From the NCBI GenBank assembly GCA_025454915.1, contig JALONN010000012.1, positions 1 to 64,000 on the forward strand: a DNA stretch of 64,000 bases, read 5' to 3'. Of this stretch, positions 7,393 to 15,566 are shown piece after piece. This stretch comes from Raineya sp. GTDB taxonomy: Bacteria; Bacteroidota; Bacteroidia; Cytophagales; Thermonemataceae. Under the pieces are notes generated by a model. That model saw only the letters and a program-made list of their open reading frames with translations. It searched no databases and had not been told where the DNA came from. Each line of letters begins with the position of its first letter. Position 1 is the first letter of the stretch. Position numbers and translations under genes: made by a program.

Positions 7393-8946
7393 TTGAATAA
7401 TGAACTGATTATCAATGCCAGCCCCGAAGGGGTACGCATTGCTCTACTCAAGGAAAAACAGATTGTTGAATACCACGTAGAGCAAGAAGGCAGTCAGTTT
7501 GTAGTAGGCGATATTTACTTAGGAGTTATCAAAAAGTTAGTACCTGGCATGAATGCTGCCTTTGTGGATGTAGGTTACGAAAAAGATGGTTTCCTACACT
7601 ATCTAGACTTAGGAGCAAATGTAAGGTCGTTGCTCAAATATACCAAAGATGTAATTGCCAAAAGACAGCAATCAGCGTTTTTGAAAGGCTTCAAACTTGA
7701 ACCTGAAATTGATAAAATGGGTAAAATAGAAGAAGTATTACAAAAAAATACTCCTATTTTGGTACAAATAGCCAAAGAACCCATTTCAACTAAAGGTCCT
7801 CGTTTAGCTTGCGAACTTTCGTTAGCTGGAAGATATTTGGTGTTAGTTCCTTTCTCTGATGCAGTAAGCATCTCCAAAAAAATTGTGAGTCGGGATGAAA
7901 GACAAAGACTTGCTAAGCTTGTTAATTCTGTAAAACCCGAAAATTTTGGAGTAATTGTAAGAACTGTAGCCGAAAATGTAGAACTATCCGAAATAGAAGC
8001 CGATTTACAAAGCCTGATGCAAAAATGGCAAGAGGGTTATAAAAACCTCAAAGAGGCTATGCCTCGTGAAAAAGTGATAGGTGAGATAGGTCGCGTTTCT
8101 GCAATTTTGCGTGATATGCTTAACGATAATTTCGATAATATTGTAGTAGATGATAAATTACTCTACGAAGAAATTAAAGGCTATATCAAAAAAATTGCCC
8201 CTAAGCAAGAAAAAATTGTAAAGCTACATAGTAGTAAAACTAAAATATTTGAAACTCTTGGTATAGAAAGACAACTCAAAGGACTTTTTGGAAAAACAGT
8301 ACCCCTTTCAGGTGGAGGCTATCTGATTATAGAACATACAGAAGCTCTCCATGTAATTGATGTAAATAGTGGTAATAAATCTTCTTCCGAAGCTGACCAA
8401 GAAGCAACAGCTCTTAATGTAAACTTGGAAGCAGCCACCGAAATAGCCCGACAACTACGTATGCGAGATATGGGTGGGATTGTGGTTATTGATTTTATAG
8501 ATATGAAAAAAGCTGATAATAAGCGTATTATCTATGAAAAAATGAAGGAAGCTATGGCTGATGATAGAGCCAAACACACTATTCTACCATTAACACGCTT
8601 TGGTTTAATGCAAGTTACACGCCAAAGAGTACGACCTGAAGTAAATGTTGCTACACTTGAAGACTGCTCAGCTTGTGGAGGAACAGGCAAAATTGGAGCA
8701 AGTATTATTGTTTCTGATGTAATAGAACAAAATTTGGAATATCTCATTCAAAAAAATAATGAAAAAGGAATCCAATTGATTGTTCACCCTTATTTATATG
8801 CTTATTTTACCAAAGGTGGTTTCCGTTCTAAAAGATTTAAATGGTTCTTCCGATATGGTAGATGGGTAAAAATACTAGCGGATAGCTCTTTTGGAATTAA
8901 CGAGTTTCGTTTTAAAAATAAGCAAGATGAAGAAATTGAATTGTAA
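7393..8946 (+). CDS. rng: Ribonuclease E/G family endoribonuclease
   Basis: RNase G/E cleaves single-stranded AU-rich RNA, preferring a 5' monophosphate, in rRNA maturation and mRNA decay. The 517-residue protein has an S1 domain (about residues 38-125, with GDIYLGVIKKLVPGMNAAFV) inside the catalytic region. The metal-binding aspartates are visible as D323 in HVIDVNSG and D367 in VVIDFIDM. The zinc-link cysteines are C425 and C428 in CSACGGTGK. There is no long C-terminal degradosome scaffold, so it is RNase G-like in size. The start appears to be TTG at 7393 (MNNELIINAS), since family members begin close to this motif. Confidence 0.95.
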   Translation: MNNELIINASPEGVRIALLKEKQIVEYHVEQEGSQFVVGDIYLGVIKKLVPGMNAAFVDVGYEKDGFLHYLDLGANVRSLLKYTKDVIAKRQQSAFLKGFKLEPEIDKMGKIEEVLQKNTPILVQIAKEPISTKGPRLACELSLAGRYLVLVPFSDAVSISKKIVSRDERQRLAKLVNSVKPENFGVIVRTVAENVELSEIEADLQSLMQKWQEGYKNLKEAMPREKVIGEIGRVSAILRDMLNDNFDNIVVDDKLLYEEIKGYIKKIAPKQEKIVKLHSSKTKIFETLGIERQLKGLFGKTVPLSGGGYLIIEHTEALHVIDVNSGNKSSSEADQEATALNVNLEAATEIARQLRMRDMGGIVVIDFIDMKKADNKRIIYEKMKEAMADDRAKHTILPLTRFGLMQVTRQRVRPEVNVATLEDCSACGGTGKIGASIIVSDVIEQNLEYLIQKNNEKGIQLIVHPYLYAYFTKGGFRSKRFKWFFRYGRWVKILADSSFGINEFRFKNKQDEEIEL

Positions 8947-8972
8947 AAACCCTCTTTAAGAGGGTTTTTTTA
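8945..8972 (+). terminator. Intrinsic terminator after RNase G
   Basis: AACCCTCT and AGAGGGTT form a stem around a TTA loop and are followed by seven T residues. The stem overlaps the stop codon of the RNase G gene. Confidence 0.85.
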
Positions 8973-9300
8973 TTGCTCTAAGAGTCTATTTATTCAAAAT
9001 ATTTTTTTGAAATAAAACTAAATTTAAAATTTTGTTTGGAAGGTAGTATCATAATAAAATATGATTTTTTTATTTTAAATATAATTTTTCTAAGAAAAAA
9101 ATAAACTGTCCACTTAGTGTCCCCCCATTTTTAGCAACTGTCCACTCCTAATACCATCTAAAAAGTTGCAATTAATAATTGTTGAGCTACTTTTGCATCA
9201 TGTTCTGAAATTCATAAGCGTCCGGAAGCAATATGATATTTCTAAGAGCAATTAAACAGCATAATCAATTTAATTCCAATTTTCTAAATGTGTACTTATC
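8973..9300. other. AT-rich intergenic region with a direct repeat
   Basis: This stretch has no credible coding frame. It holds an 11-bp direct repeat, AACTGTCCACT, at 9104-9114 and 9136-9146, with a third TGTCC and a run of six C residues between them. It also holds the probable promoter of the subtilase gene at 9166-9195. The rest is AT-rich. The repeat might be a scar of a lost insertion element or a binding site, but nothing beyond the repetition supports either. Confidence 0.5.
9166..9195 (+). promoter_or_regulatory. Probable promoter of the subtilase gene
   Basis: TACTTTTG at 9188-9195 fits the TAnnTTTG minus-7 consensus, and TTG at 9166-9168 lies 19 bases upstream as a minus-33 element. 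The start codon is about 105 bases further on, giving a long leader. Confidence 0.5.
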
Positions 9301-10917
9301 ATGAAAAATCTTAAGCAAAGTTTCCTAATCTTAGCCTCTGTGGCTGCCTTATATGGTTGCAAAAAGTCTGAAAATATTCAAACTATTCAACCTCAAAATA
9401 ATAGCTCTTCACAAATTGTAGATGATGTAATACTTTTAAATGAAAATGACCTTATCAAAGCTATTGAAGAACAAGTTAAAAGGTCACAAGAAGGATTTGA
9501 TTGGAATAAGGCATCTGTAAATATAGTGTGGAGTGCTATTCAACATTCTCAAGATAAACTATTATTTGTAGGCTATAAACCTGCTCAGACATCAGAACAA
9601 GAGGTTCAAAAACACCTTATGGAATCTTCTGGAAGCCGTACTACAAGTTGGTCTGGAGAAAAAGCAGCCTTACTCAACCTTATGTTAGAAGAAGAAGCCA
9701 AAATAAATCCATCTGTGAAGCAAGAAGATATATTAGTCTCAGAAATGGACGAATTATCTGCAATGGTTATTAGGATTTCTAATCCCAATACGCTCAAAAA
9801 AATTAGAAAAAGTGATATATTCCGTTATGCAGAACCCACCTATGAACCCTCAAAATATTATGAAAATCAGCAGGCTGTCATAGAATCTGGACAAAATTTC
9901 GGTTGTGGGGCTTATTCTCCTGTGACAGTAGGATTTGTACCTATCAACTCAACTTCATTTTCTATGGAGTCTTGGAATTATAGCTATCATAAAATCAAAA
10001 ATGCTTGGGCGAATAGCATTACAGGTAAAGGTATTGAAGTAATGATTTTGGATGGAGGACATTTTGCACAACAACAATTGTTAACAACCTACTTAAATGA
10101 TGGTTTGATTAAAGGAAGAACATTCCGTAAACAATCTTTTATTTCCAATAGTGTAAACGACCCTCAGGATAATTGTGGACATGGTACTGCTTTAGCAGGT
10201 GTAATCGGTGCACCTCGTTTGGATAATGGTTACGGATTTGCTCGTGAACAAACTATGGCTGGTGTAGCTTATGGAAGTAATCTTTATATGGCTAAAGTTG
10301 CAAATGATGTGATTATTGACTCTGCTGAAGAAGTTGCAGCTGTTGCTTCAGCATTCAACACAGCAGCTAATACATCTTCTGTAAGAATTATTAGTATGAG
10401 TTTAGGAAGAGTAGGGAACGTTACAACAATTGCAGATGCTATCCGTAATGCTAAAAATAGAGGAAAATTAATTTTTGTTGCTTCGGGTACAGCCCCTTGG
10501 TTAGTGTCTGTTTTTTCTAACTGGAATGGAGCTTCTAGTATTGTATTCCCTGCAAATATGGTAAGTGAAACGGTAGCTGTTTCAGGTGTAAAAACTAACT
10601 TTACAAGAGCTGATGAGGCTGTTGTAGGTGCAGAAACAGATTTTGTTGTAGTAATGCAAAATGATAATTTGCCTGCTGGTACTGCAAAAACTCCATTAGC
10701 AATGTCTAAAAGTTCTCGTGGATATCCTTCTACTATTGGAGGTTCTTCTGTAGCAACAGCTACTATGGCAGGTATGGCTGCATTAGTATGGTCTAAATTC
10801 CCTGGAGCTACTGCAAATGATATTCTATTTAGATTGCGTACAGCTTCCAACTACGGCAACAATCGTCATCCTCAATTCGGATGGGGTACTTGCGATGTAA
10901 GTAAAGCAATTCTGTAA
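9301..10917 (+). CDS. S8 subtilisin-like lipoprotein peptidase with atypical active site
   Basis: This 538-residue protein has a lipoprotein signal peptide (MKNLKQSFLILASVAALYGC, lipobox LYGC), so it is likely anchored to the outer membrane. A propeptide-like region covers about residues 25-200 and a subtilase domain about 230-535. The catalytic triad is D251 (MILDGGH), H294 (NCGHGTALAG) and S483 (GGSSVATATMAG). Two features are odd: the usual Asn of the oxyanion hole (AAGN) is replaced in VASGTAPW, and the Pro after the GTSMA motif is missing. It could be an active protease with altered kinetics or a degenerate one. It is followed by tRNA-Ser. Confidence 0.88.
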   Translation: MKNLKQSFLILASVAALYGCKKSENIQTIQPQNNSSSQIVDDVILLNENDLIKAIEEQVKRSQEGFDWNKASVNIVWSAIQHSQDKLLFVGYKPAQTSEQEVQKHLMESSGSRTTSWSGEKAALLNLMLEEEAKINPSVKQEDILVSEMDELSAMVIRISNPNTLKKIRKSDIFRYAEPTYEPSKYYENQQAVIESGQNFGCGAYSPVTVGFVPINSTSFSMESWNYSYHKIKNAWANSITGKGIEVMILDGGHFAQQQLLTTYLNDGLIKGRTFRKQSFISNSVNDPQDNCGHGTALAGVIGAPRLDNGYGFAREQTMAGVAYGSNLYMAKVANDVIIDSAEEVAAVASAFNTAANTSSVRIISMSLGRVGNVTTIADAIRNAKNRGKLIFVASGTAPWLVSVFSNWNGASSIVFPANMVSETVAVSGVKTNFTRADEAVVGAETDFVVVMQNDNLPAGTAKTPLAMSKSSRGYPSTIGGSSVATATMAGMAALVWSKFPGATANDILFRLRTASNYGNNRHPQFGWGTCDVSKAIL

Positions 10918-10989
10918 ATTTATAAGTAATTGTAAAACAGAAACGTATATGGATATTTGGTTTTTGTTTTACAAAAAAATAAGAAATAT

Positions 10990-11020
10990 TTTGGAGTGTT
11001 AAATATAGTTCTTATATTTG
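10990..11020 (+). promoter_or_regulatory. Promoter of tRNA-Ser
   Basis: TTTG at 10990-10993 and TATATTTG at 11013-11020 are separated by 19 bases, an excellent Bacteroidota promoter. The tRNA begins 12 bases after the minus-7 box. Confidence 0.8.
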
Positions 11021-11032
11021 CACTCCAAACAC

Positions 11033-11117
11033 AGAGAGATGGCAGAGCGGTCGAATGCGGCGGTCTTGAAAACCGTTGACTGTAACAGGTCCGGGGGTTC
11101 GAATCCCTCTCTCTCTA
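11033..11117 (+). tRNA. tRNA-Ser(UGA)
   Basis: The sequence folds as a class II tRNA. A 7-bp acceptor stem pairs AGAGAGA (11033-11039) with TCTCTCT (11110-11116). The D stem is GCA/TGC. The anticodon stem GCGGT/ACCGT holds the loop CTTGAAA with anticodon TGA, which reads UCA. A long variable arm typical of serine tRNAs lies before the T arm, whose loop is TTCGAAT. CCA is not encoded. The first pair is A-U and the discriminator base is A, where bacterial serine tRNAs generally have G1-C72 and G73. A terminator follows directly. Confidence 0.95.
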
Positions 11118-11120
11118 CTA

Positions 11121-11150
11121 AGCCCAAGTTTACTTGGGCTTTTTTATTTT
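11121..11150 (+). terminator. Terminator of tRNA-Ser
   Basis: AGCCCAAGT and ACTTGGGCT form a perfect 9-bp stem around two T residues, followed by six T residues. It begins three bases after the mature tRNA end. Confidence 0.9.
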
Positions 11151-11228
11151 ATAATTATATAAATAAGCAGGATTTGACAAATTAAGTAATGATAAATCAG
11201 ATAAATTCGTAAGTAAATAAAATCATTT

Positions 11229-13751
11229 ATGAAATATCTGTTTGTATCTTTTGTGTCATTTTTGGTAATGACTCAGACGTCCTTATCACAAAATCTTGTA
11301 AGAAAAGGAAGCCTTGGCGTTGGCTTCTATCAAAAAGTCCCTGATAGCCTGTTGGCAAAATTACAATATCAGAAAGGGGCTATCATCCGTTTTATTGTGC
11401 CCAACACTACAGCTGCTAGTTTGGGAGTCCAGCCCAATGATATTATTACTCAGGTAAATAATAAACCTGTTAATGCACCTAATGAACTGTTTCCAATTGC
11501 AAAACAATTAAGAGACGGCGAAAAAATTACGATTTCTATTATTCGTAATCAAAACCCCATGACGTTGGAGGGAAAGGTTGTTGCTCGTCCTAAAGAAACA
11601 AGTGCAACTGCAGATGTTGTATATGGAGAGTTTGCCTATAAAAATGGCTATGTACGAACTATTTATAAAACTCTAAAAAATAAAAAGCCATTGGGTACAA
11701 TCTATTTTTTACAAGGTTTAGGATGTTATTCTATGGATAATTTTCAGGAATTAGATAAAACTAAACAAGCCCTTGATGCAATGGTAGATAGAGGATTTGC
11801 TGTATACAGAATGGAAAAGGCTGATATGGGCGATAATATGGGTATGCCTCCCTGTGAAACAATGGGTTATCATGAAGAATTAGCTATGTACGAGGCAGGT
11901 TACAAACATTTGCTTACACTTAAAGAAGTAGATAAATCAGCTATTTTTCTTTTTGGACACTCTATGGGAGGTATTACAGCTCCCATCTTAGCCGAAAAAT
12001 TCCAGCCAAGAGGCATAGTCGTTTATGGTACAGGTTTTAAACCTTGGCTAGAATACCTTTGTGATGCATATCTGATTCAACTGGAATTGAGGGGTGAAGA
12101 CTTAGGTACTCTTCGAGCAGACTTAGAAAAGTTTAAGCCTTATTTATATGATTATTTTTATAATAATAAGCCTATTGATGAAATCTGTAAAGAACCTATT
12201 GGATTGATGGCAATGCAAGAAATCTTAGGATATAATCCAGCTACAAAAATTACTTCTTCCTCAAGAAGTCCTTTGACTTACAAAGAATTAAATCAGCATA
12301 ATGTTGCAAAAGCATTGAGTAACTATCAAAATGATGTACTTGCTATTTATGGGGAATGTGATATTGCAGCCAACAATGCTGATGACCATATTAATCTCAT
12401 CAAATATGTAAATTCTAAACGTCCAGGGAATGGAACATTCTGGCTCGCACCTAAAACTACACATGGTTTTGAAGAAATAGGTACAATGGAGGAGTTTATG
12501 AAGTGGCAAAACAATCCACAAGCCTTCCAACAATATGCTGCCACAAGATTTAACCCCAAAGTTTTTGATTATACATGTGATTGGATGAAAGAAGTCTTGA
12601 AAAAAGCTCCATCTAAAAGGATAGAACCTCTCTTTAGAGATGCAAGTGAAAACTTAATGGATAATGGTGCAAAAGGGGCAAGTATGGATATAAAAGCTAT
12701 TGATATAGATGGTGATAAAGACTTAGATATTATTTTAGCCAATGAATTTCAGGCAAATACTATTTTAATCAATAATGGAAAGGGCGTTTTTACAAATGAG
12801 TCCACTCAAAGATTGCCACAAGTAATCCATGATAGTGAAGATGTCATAGTTGCAGATTTTAATGGTGATAAACTCTTAGACATTATATTTTGTAGTGAAG
12901 ATGATAAAATACATGAATACTACATCAATACAGGGAAAGGAGTGTTTAAAGAAGCTGATTTTAAACTACCCAACTCAGAAGCCAATGCCATCATTACAGC
13001 TGATTTGAATAAAGATGGTAAAATGGATTTAATATTTGGTAATAATGGCGTGAACACCATACTTATCAACAAAGGAGATGGGACTTTCAATCAAGAAAAT
13101 AATCGTCTGCCACAAATAACAAGAGTTACACAAGACTTAGCCTTATTAGATGTGGATAAAGATGGAGATATGGATTTATTTGTAGGTTGTGAAGATGGTA
13201 ATTTGTTATATATCAATAACGGAAAAGGCTTTTTTACAGATGTGACAGAAGTAAACCTTCCTAAAGGTGTTGATATGGAAACAAGGAAAGTCAGCTTTGC
13301 AGATGTGGATAAAGACGGAGATATGGATGTTTTCTTGTCGAATGTAAATTTTTTAGGTAATAAAAATCCACAAAACAGGCTTTATATCAATAATGGTAAA
13401 GGGAAGTTTACAGATGAAACAGATTCAAGGTTGCCAACAGATACAGACCATACCATTGATGCAGTTTTTGAGGACATCAATGCTGATGGTAATTTGGATA
13501 TCGTTGTTTCCAATGTTTTTGGTGGATATTTGAAAATTTACTTGAATAATGGCAAAGGTAAGTTTACAGATGAAACAGATTCCGTTTTAGGAAAAAAATA
13601 TGTGAGAGATGGTCTGGGAGTAATTGTAGCTGATTTGGACGGAGATGGACAAAAGGATATTTATGTATGTGACAGATATAATCCTGCTATAGATAAAAAA
13701 GACCTTCTTTTACTTAAAAATAAGAAAATAATCGAAAGTTCTAATAGATAA
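11229..13751 (+). CDS. Secreted PDZ - alpha/beta hydrolase - FG-GAP repeat fusion
   Basis: The 840-residue protein carries a signal peptide (about residues 1-20). A PDZ-like domain follows at about 30-105 (GASL-type groove region, TAASLGVQPNDIITQVNNKP). An alpha/beta hydrolase domain covers about 125-450 with the nucleophile elbow GHSMGG (S245) and a late GECD and TTHGFE that can supply Asp and His. About 475-830 hold FG-GAP/VCBS repeats with seven calcium-type loops such as DIDGDKDLDI, DVDKDGDMDL and DLDGDGQKDI, which suggest a beta-propeller. I infer an exported esterase- or peptidase-like enzyme; the substrate is unknown. The next small gene starts 12 bases downstream. Confidence 0.85.
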   Translation: MKYLFVSFVSFLVMTQTSLSQNLVRKGSLGVGFYQKVPDSLLAKLQYQKGAIIRFIVPNTTAASLGVQPNDIITQVNNKPVNAPNELFPIAKQLRDGEKITISIIRNQNPMTLEGKVVARPKETSATADVVYGEFAYKNGYVRTIYKTLKNKKPLGTIYFLQGLGCYSMDNFQELDKTKQALDAMVDRGFAVYRMEKADMGDNMGMPPCETMGYHEELAMYEAGYKHLLTLKEVDKSAIFLFGHSMGGITAPILAEKFQPRGIVVYGTGFKPWLEYLCDAYLIQLELRGEDLGTLRADLEKFKPYLYDYFYNNKPIDEICKEPIGLMAMQEILGYNPATKITSSSRSPLTYKELNQHNVAKALSNYQNDVLAIYGECDIAANNADDHINLIKYVNSKRPGNGTFWLAPKTTHGFEEIGTMEEFMKWQNNPQAFQQYAATRFNPKVFDYTCDWMKEVLKKAPSKRIEPLFRDASENLMDNGAKGASMDIKAIDIDGDKDLDIILANEFQANTILINNGKGVFTNESTQRLPQVIHDSEDVIVADFNGDKLLDIIFCSEDDKIHEYYINTGKGVFKEADFKLPNSEANAIITADLNKDGKMDLIFGNNGVNTILINKGDGTFNQENNRLPQITRVTQDLALLDVDKDGDMDLFVGCEDGNLLYINNGKGFFTDVTEVNLPKGVDMETRKVSFADVDKDGDMDVFLSNVNFLGNKNPQNRLYINNGKGKFTDETDSRLPTDTDHTIDAVFEDINADGNLDIVVSNVFGGYLKIYLNNGKGKFTDETDSVLGKKYVRDGLGVIVADLDGDGQKDIYVCDRYNPAIDKKDLLLLKNKKIIESSNR

Positions 13752-13763
13752 GAAGCAACAACT

Positions 13764-14180
13764 ATGGAAACTTTAATTTTTAAAAGACCCTACGAAAAGT
13801 TTAATAAATACTGCTCTTATGCAATATTTATAAATGGAGAAAAAATAGGTGAACTACAAAATGGTGAAGAGAAACATATAGAAATGGATAATTTTCTTAA
13901 TAAAGAAATAGAAGTAAAAATAGGATGGTGTGGGAGCGGAAAAAGAAAAATTAAAGGTTCTCACTTGATTATAGAAGGTAATTCGTTTTTAAATCAAAAA
14001 ATACCTGTATTAGGAGGAATATTTCCTTTAATAGGGTTGCTTCTGATTAGGAATCAGGAAGGATTCAGTAAGTTTTTAGGTACAAGTATATTAGCTTTAT
14101 TTCTTTTTGGATTATTAATGACAATAACACTTTTTAGGAAAAAATGGGTTTATATCAAAGAATTGAATATTATGCAATAA
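13764..14180 (+). CDS. Small hypothetical protein with two C-terminal helices
   Basis: The 138-residue product has a soluble N-terminal part (about residues 1-75) with a short beta-rich look (YAIFINGEKIGELQNGEEKHIEM), followed by two hydrophobic segments at about 78-93 and 103-121. It starts 12 bases after the PDZ-hydrolase-FG-GAP gene and ends at a strong bidirectional terminator, so it is likely the second gene of that transcript. I recognise no named family. The N-terminal portion may fold as a small beta-sandwich, but this is a guess from composition. Confidence 0.6.
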   Translation: METLIFKRPYEKFNKYCSYAIFINGEKIGELQNGEEKHIEMDNFLNKEIEVKIGWCGSGKRKIKGSHLIIEGNSFLNQKIPVLGGIFPLIGLLLIRNQEGFSKFLGTSILALFLFGLLMTITLFRKKWVYIKELNIMQ

Positions 14181-14209
14181 AAAAGGCTCTTTTAAAGAGC
14201 CTTTTTTGT
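14179..14209. terminator. Bidirectional terminator
   Basis: AAAAAGGCTCTT and AAGAGCCTTTTTT form a stem around TTA, with an A-run on the left and a T-run on the right. It lies between convergent genes and can serve both. Confidence 0.85.
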
Positions 14210-15529
14210 TTATCCATGCATCATCCATTTGATAATTTCTTTGAAATTGACTTTCTTCCCATACATCAGAATTCCTACTCTGTAAATACGAGCTGCTACC
14301 CAAGTAATACCTAAGAAACCTCCAATAAGTAAACTCATAGATAGGATAAGTTCCCATGTTGGAACGCCGGAAGCCACACGTACCATCATCACTACAGGAG
14401 AAGTGAAAGGTATCATAGACATCCAGAATGCTAGCCCTCCATTAGGCTCATTAATGATGCTTTGAGCTAAAATAAAGCCGAGTATCAGAGGCAAACTGAC
14501 AGGCAGTGTAAACTGTTGAGCTTCTGTTTCATTATCACCAGCAGAGCCTACTGCTGCAAACATGGCACTATACAACAGGTAACCAAACACAAAATAAAAT
14601 AAAAAGCAACCTATAATTAAAGGAATATTGAGACTGCTCAATCCTTTGTTTATATTGGCAAGTACATCTCCAGAACTTTTTTTCTCTAATTTTTCCAATT
14701 CAGGATTAGCCTTAGAAAGCTCTTTCATTTGCTGTACACGTGGATTTTGATTAGTATCTACACCTAAAGCAGCCGAAACACCCGTTGAAATAGCAATGGT
14801 TAAAAGTATCCATAACGAAAATTGTGTAAGCCCAACAGCAGCAACTCCTAATATTTTACCCAACATGAGTTGAACAGGCTTTACAGATGAAATCATTACC
14901 TCAACAATTCTATTTGTTTTTTCTTCAATTACGCTTCTCATTACTTGTACACCATATAAAAGTACAGACATATAAATCAGAATAGCTCCTAGAAAACTTA
15001 CTGCATATATAATTCCACTACTACTTTCTTTTCCTTCTTGAGTTTCAGTAGAAAGTCTTACTTTTGCTTTTGTTTTATCTAAATCTTCTTGTTTTACACC
15101 TAAAGCTGCTATACGACTTTCTCTGATAATTCTCTCTAGTTCATCTTCAAGATAATTCTCTACATCAAAACTTACATTTTTCTTGCCAATCAGTTTAAAG
15201 CCTTGAGGATTATCAATAGTCATTTTAGGGATAATCAGTAAGGCATAATTTTTAGACTTTTCAAAATCTTTTCGAGCATTTAAAGAGTCTGTATCAATAA
15301 TTTGAAATTTAATTTTTTCTGTACTTTTCAGCCTGTTACCAAATAATTTACTTTGATCTAATACCTGAATATTTTTATCTTCCTTAAATGCCGAAGAACC
15401 AGCAATCCAAGCTGGAACGACCATCAAGGCTGCAAATAAAATAGGAGTAAGAAGTGTCATGATGATAAAAGACTTCTTACGAACTCTTACCAAATATTCT
15501 CGTTGGATAATTAACCAAACTTTGTTCAT
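14210..15529 (-). CDS. ABC-2 type transporter permease (NatB-like)
   Basis: The 439-residue protein has the ABC-2 permease layout: an N-terminal helix (about residues 22-42, after the basic segment REYLVRVRKKSF), a large extracytoplasmic domain (about 45-180), then five or six helices to the C-terminus. The late conserved segments, including VMMVRVASGVPTWE, fit the NatB/sodium-efflux permease family. Such permeases need a separate ATPase, yet none is adjacent here; the upstream neighbour is a GH3-family gene 37 bases away. The substrate is unknown. Family assignment is good, detailed function is not. Confidence 0.85.
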   Translation of the reverse strand: MNKVWLIIQREYLVRVRKKSFIIMTLLTPILFAALMVVPAWIAGSSAFKEDKNIQVLDQSKLFGNRLKSTEKIKFQIIDTDSLNARKDFEKSKNYALLIIPKMTIDNPQGFKLIGKKNVSFDVENYLEDELERIIRESRIAALGVKQEDLDKTKAKVRLSTETQEGKESSSGIIYAVSFLGAILIYMSVLLYGVQVMRSVIEEKTNRIVEVMISSVKPVQLMLGKILGVAAVGLTQFSLWILLTIAISTGVSAALGVDTNQNPRVQQMKELSKANPELEKLEKKSSGDVLANINKGLSSLNIPLIIGCFLFYFVFGYLLYSAMFAAVGSAGDNETEAQQFTLPVSLPLILGFILAQSIINEPNGGLAFWMSMIPFTSPVVMMVRVASGVPTWELILSMSLLIGGFLGITWVAARIYRVGILMYGKKVNFKEIIKWMMHG

Positions 15530-15566
15530 GTTGCTACAGTTTTGTTTGAAAGAATGTATTTAAGTT

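Noticed and set aside
10284..10850. 188-codon open frame antisense to the subtilase gene
   Set aside because: It lies wholly within a gene with clear catalytic motifs, and its composition (Thr/Ala/Val-rich without motifs) is what the reverse strand of that gene would give.
10930..10974. TTGTAAAAC/GTTTTACAA repeat after the subtilase as a terminator
   Set aside because: The arms are separated by about 27 bases and are followed by A residues rather than T residues on the plus strand.
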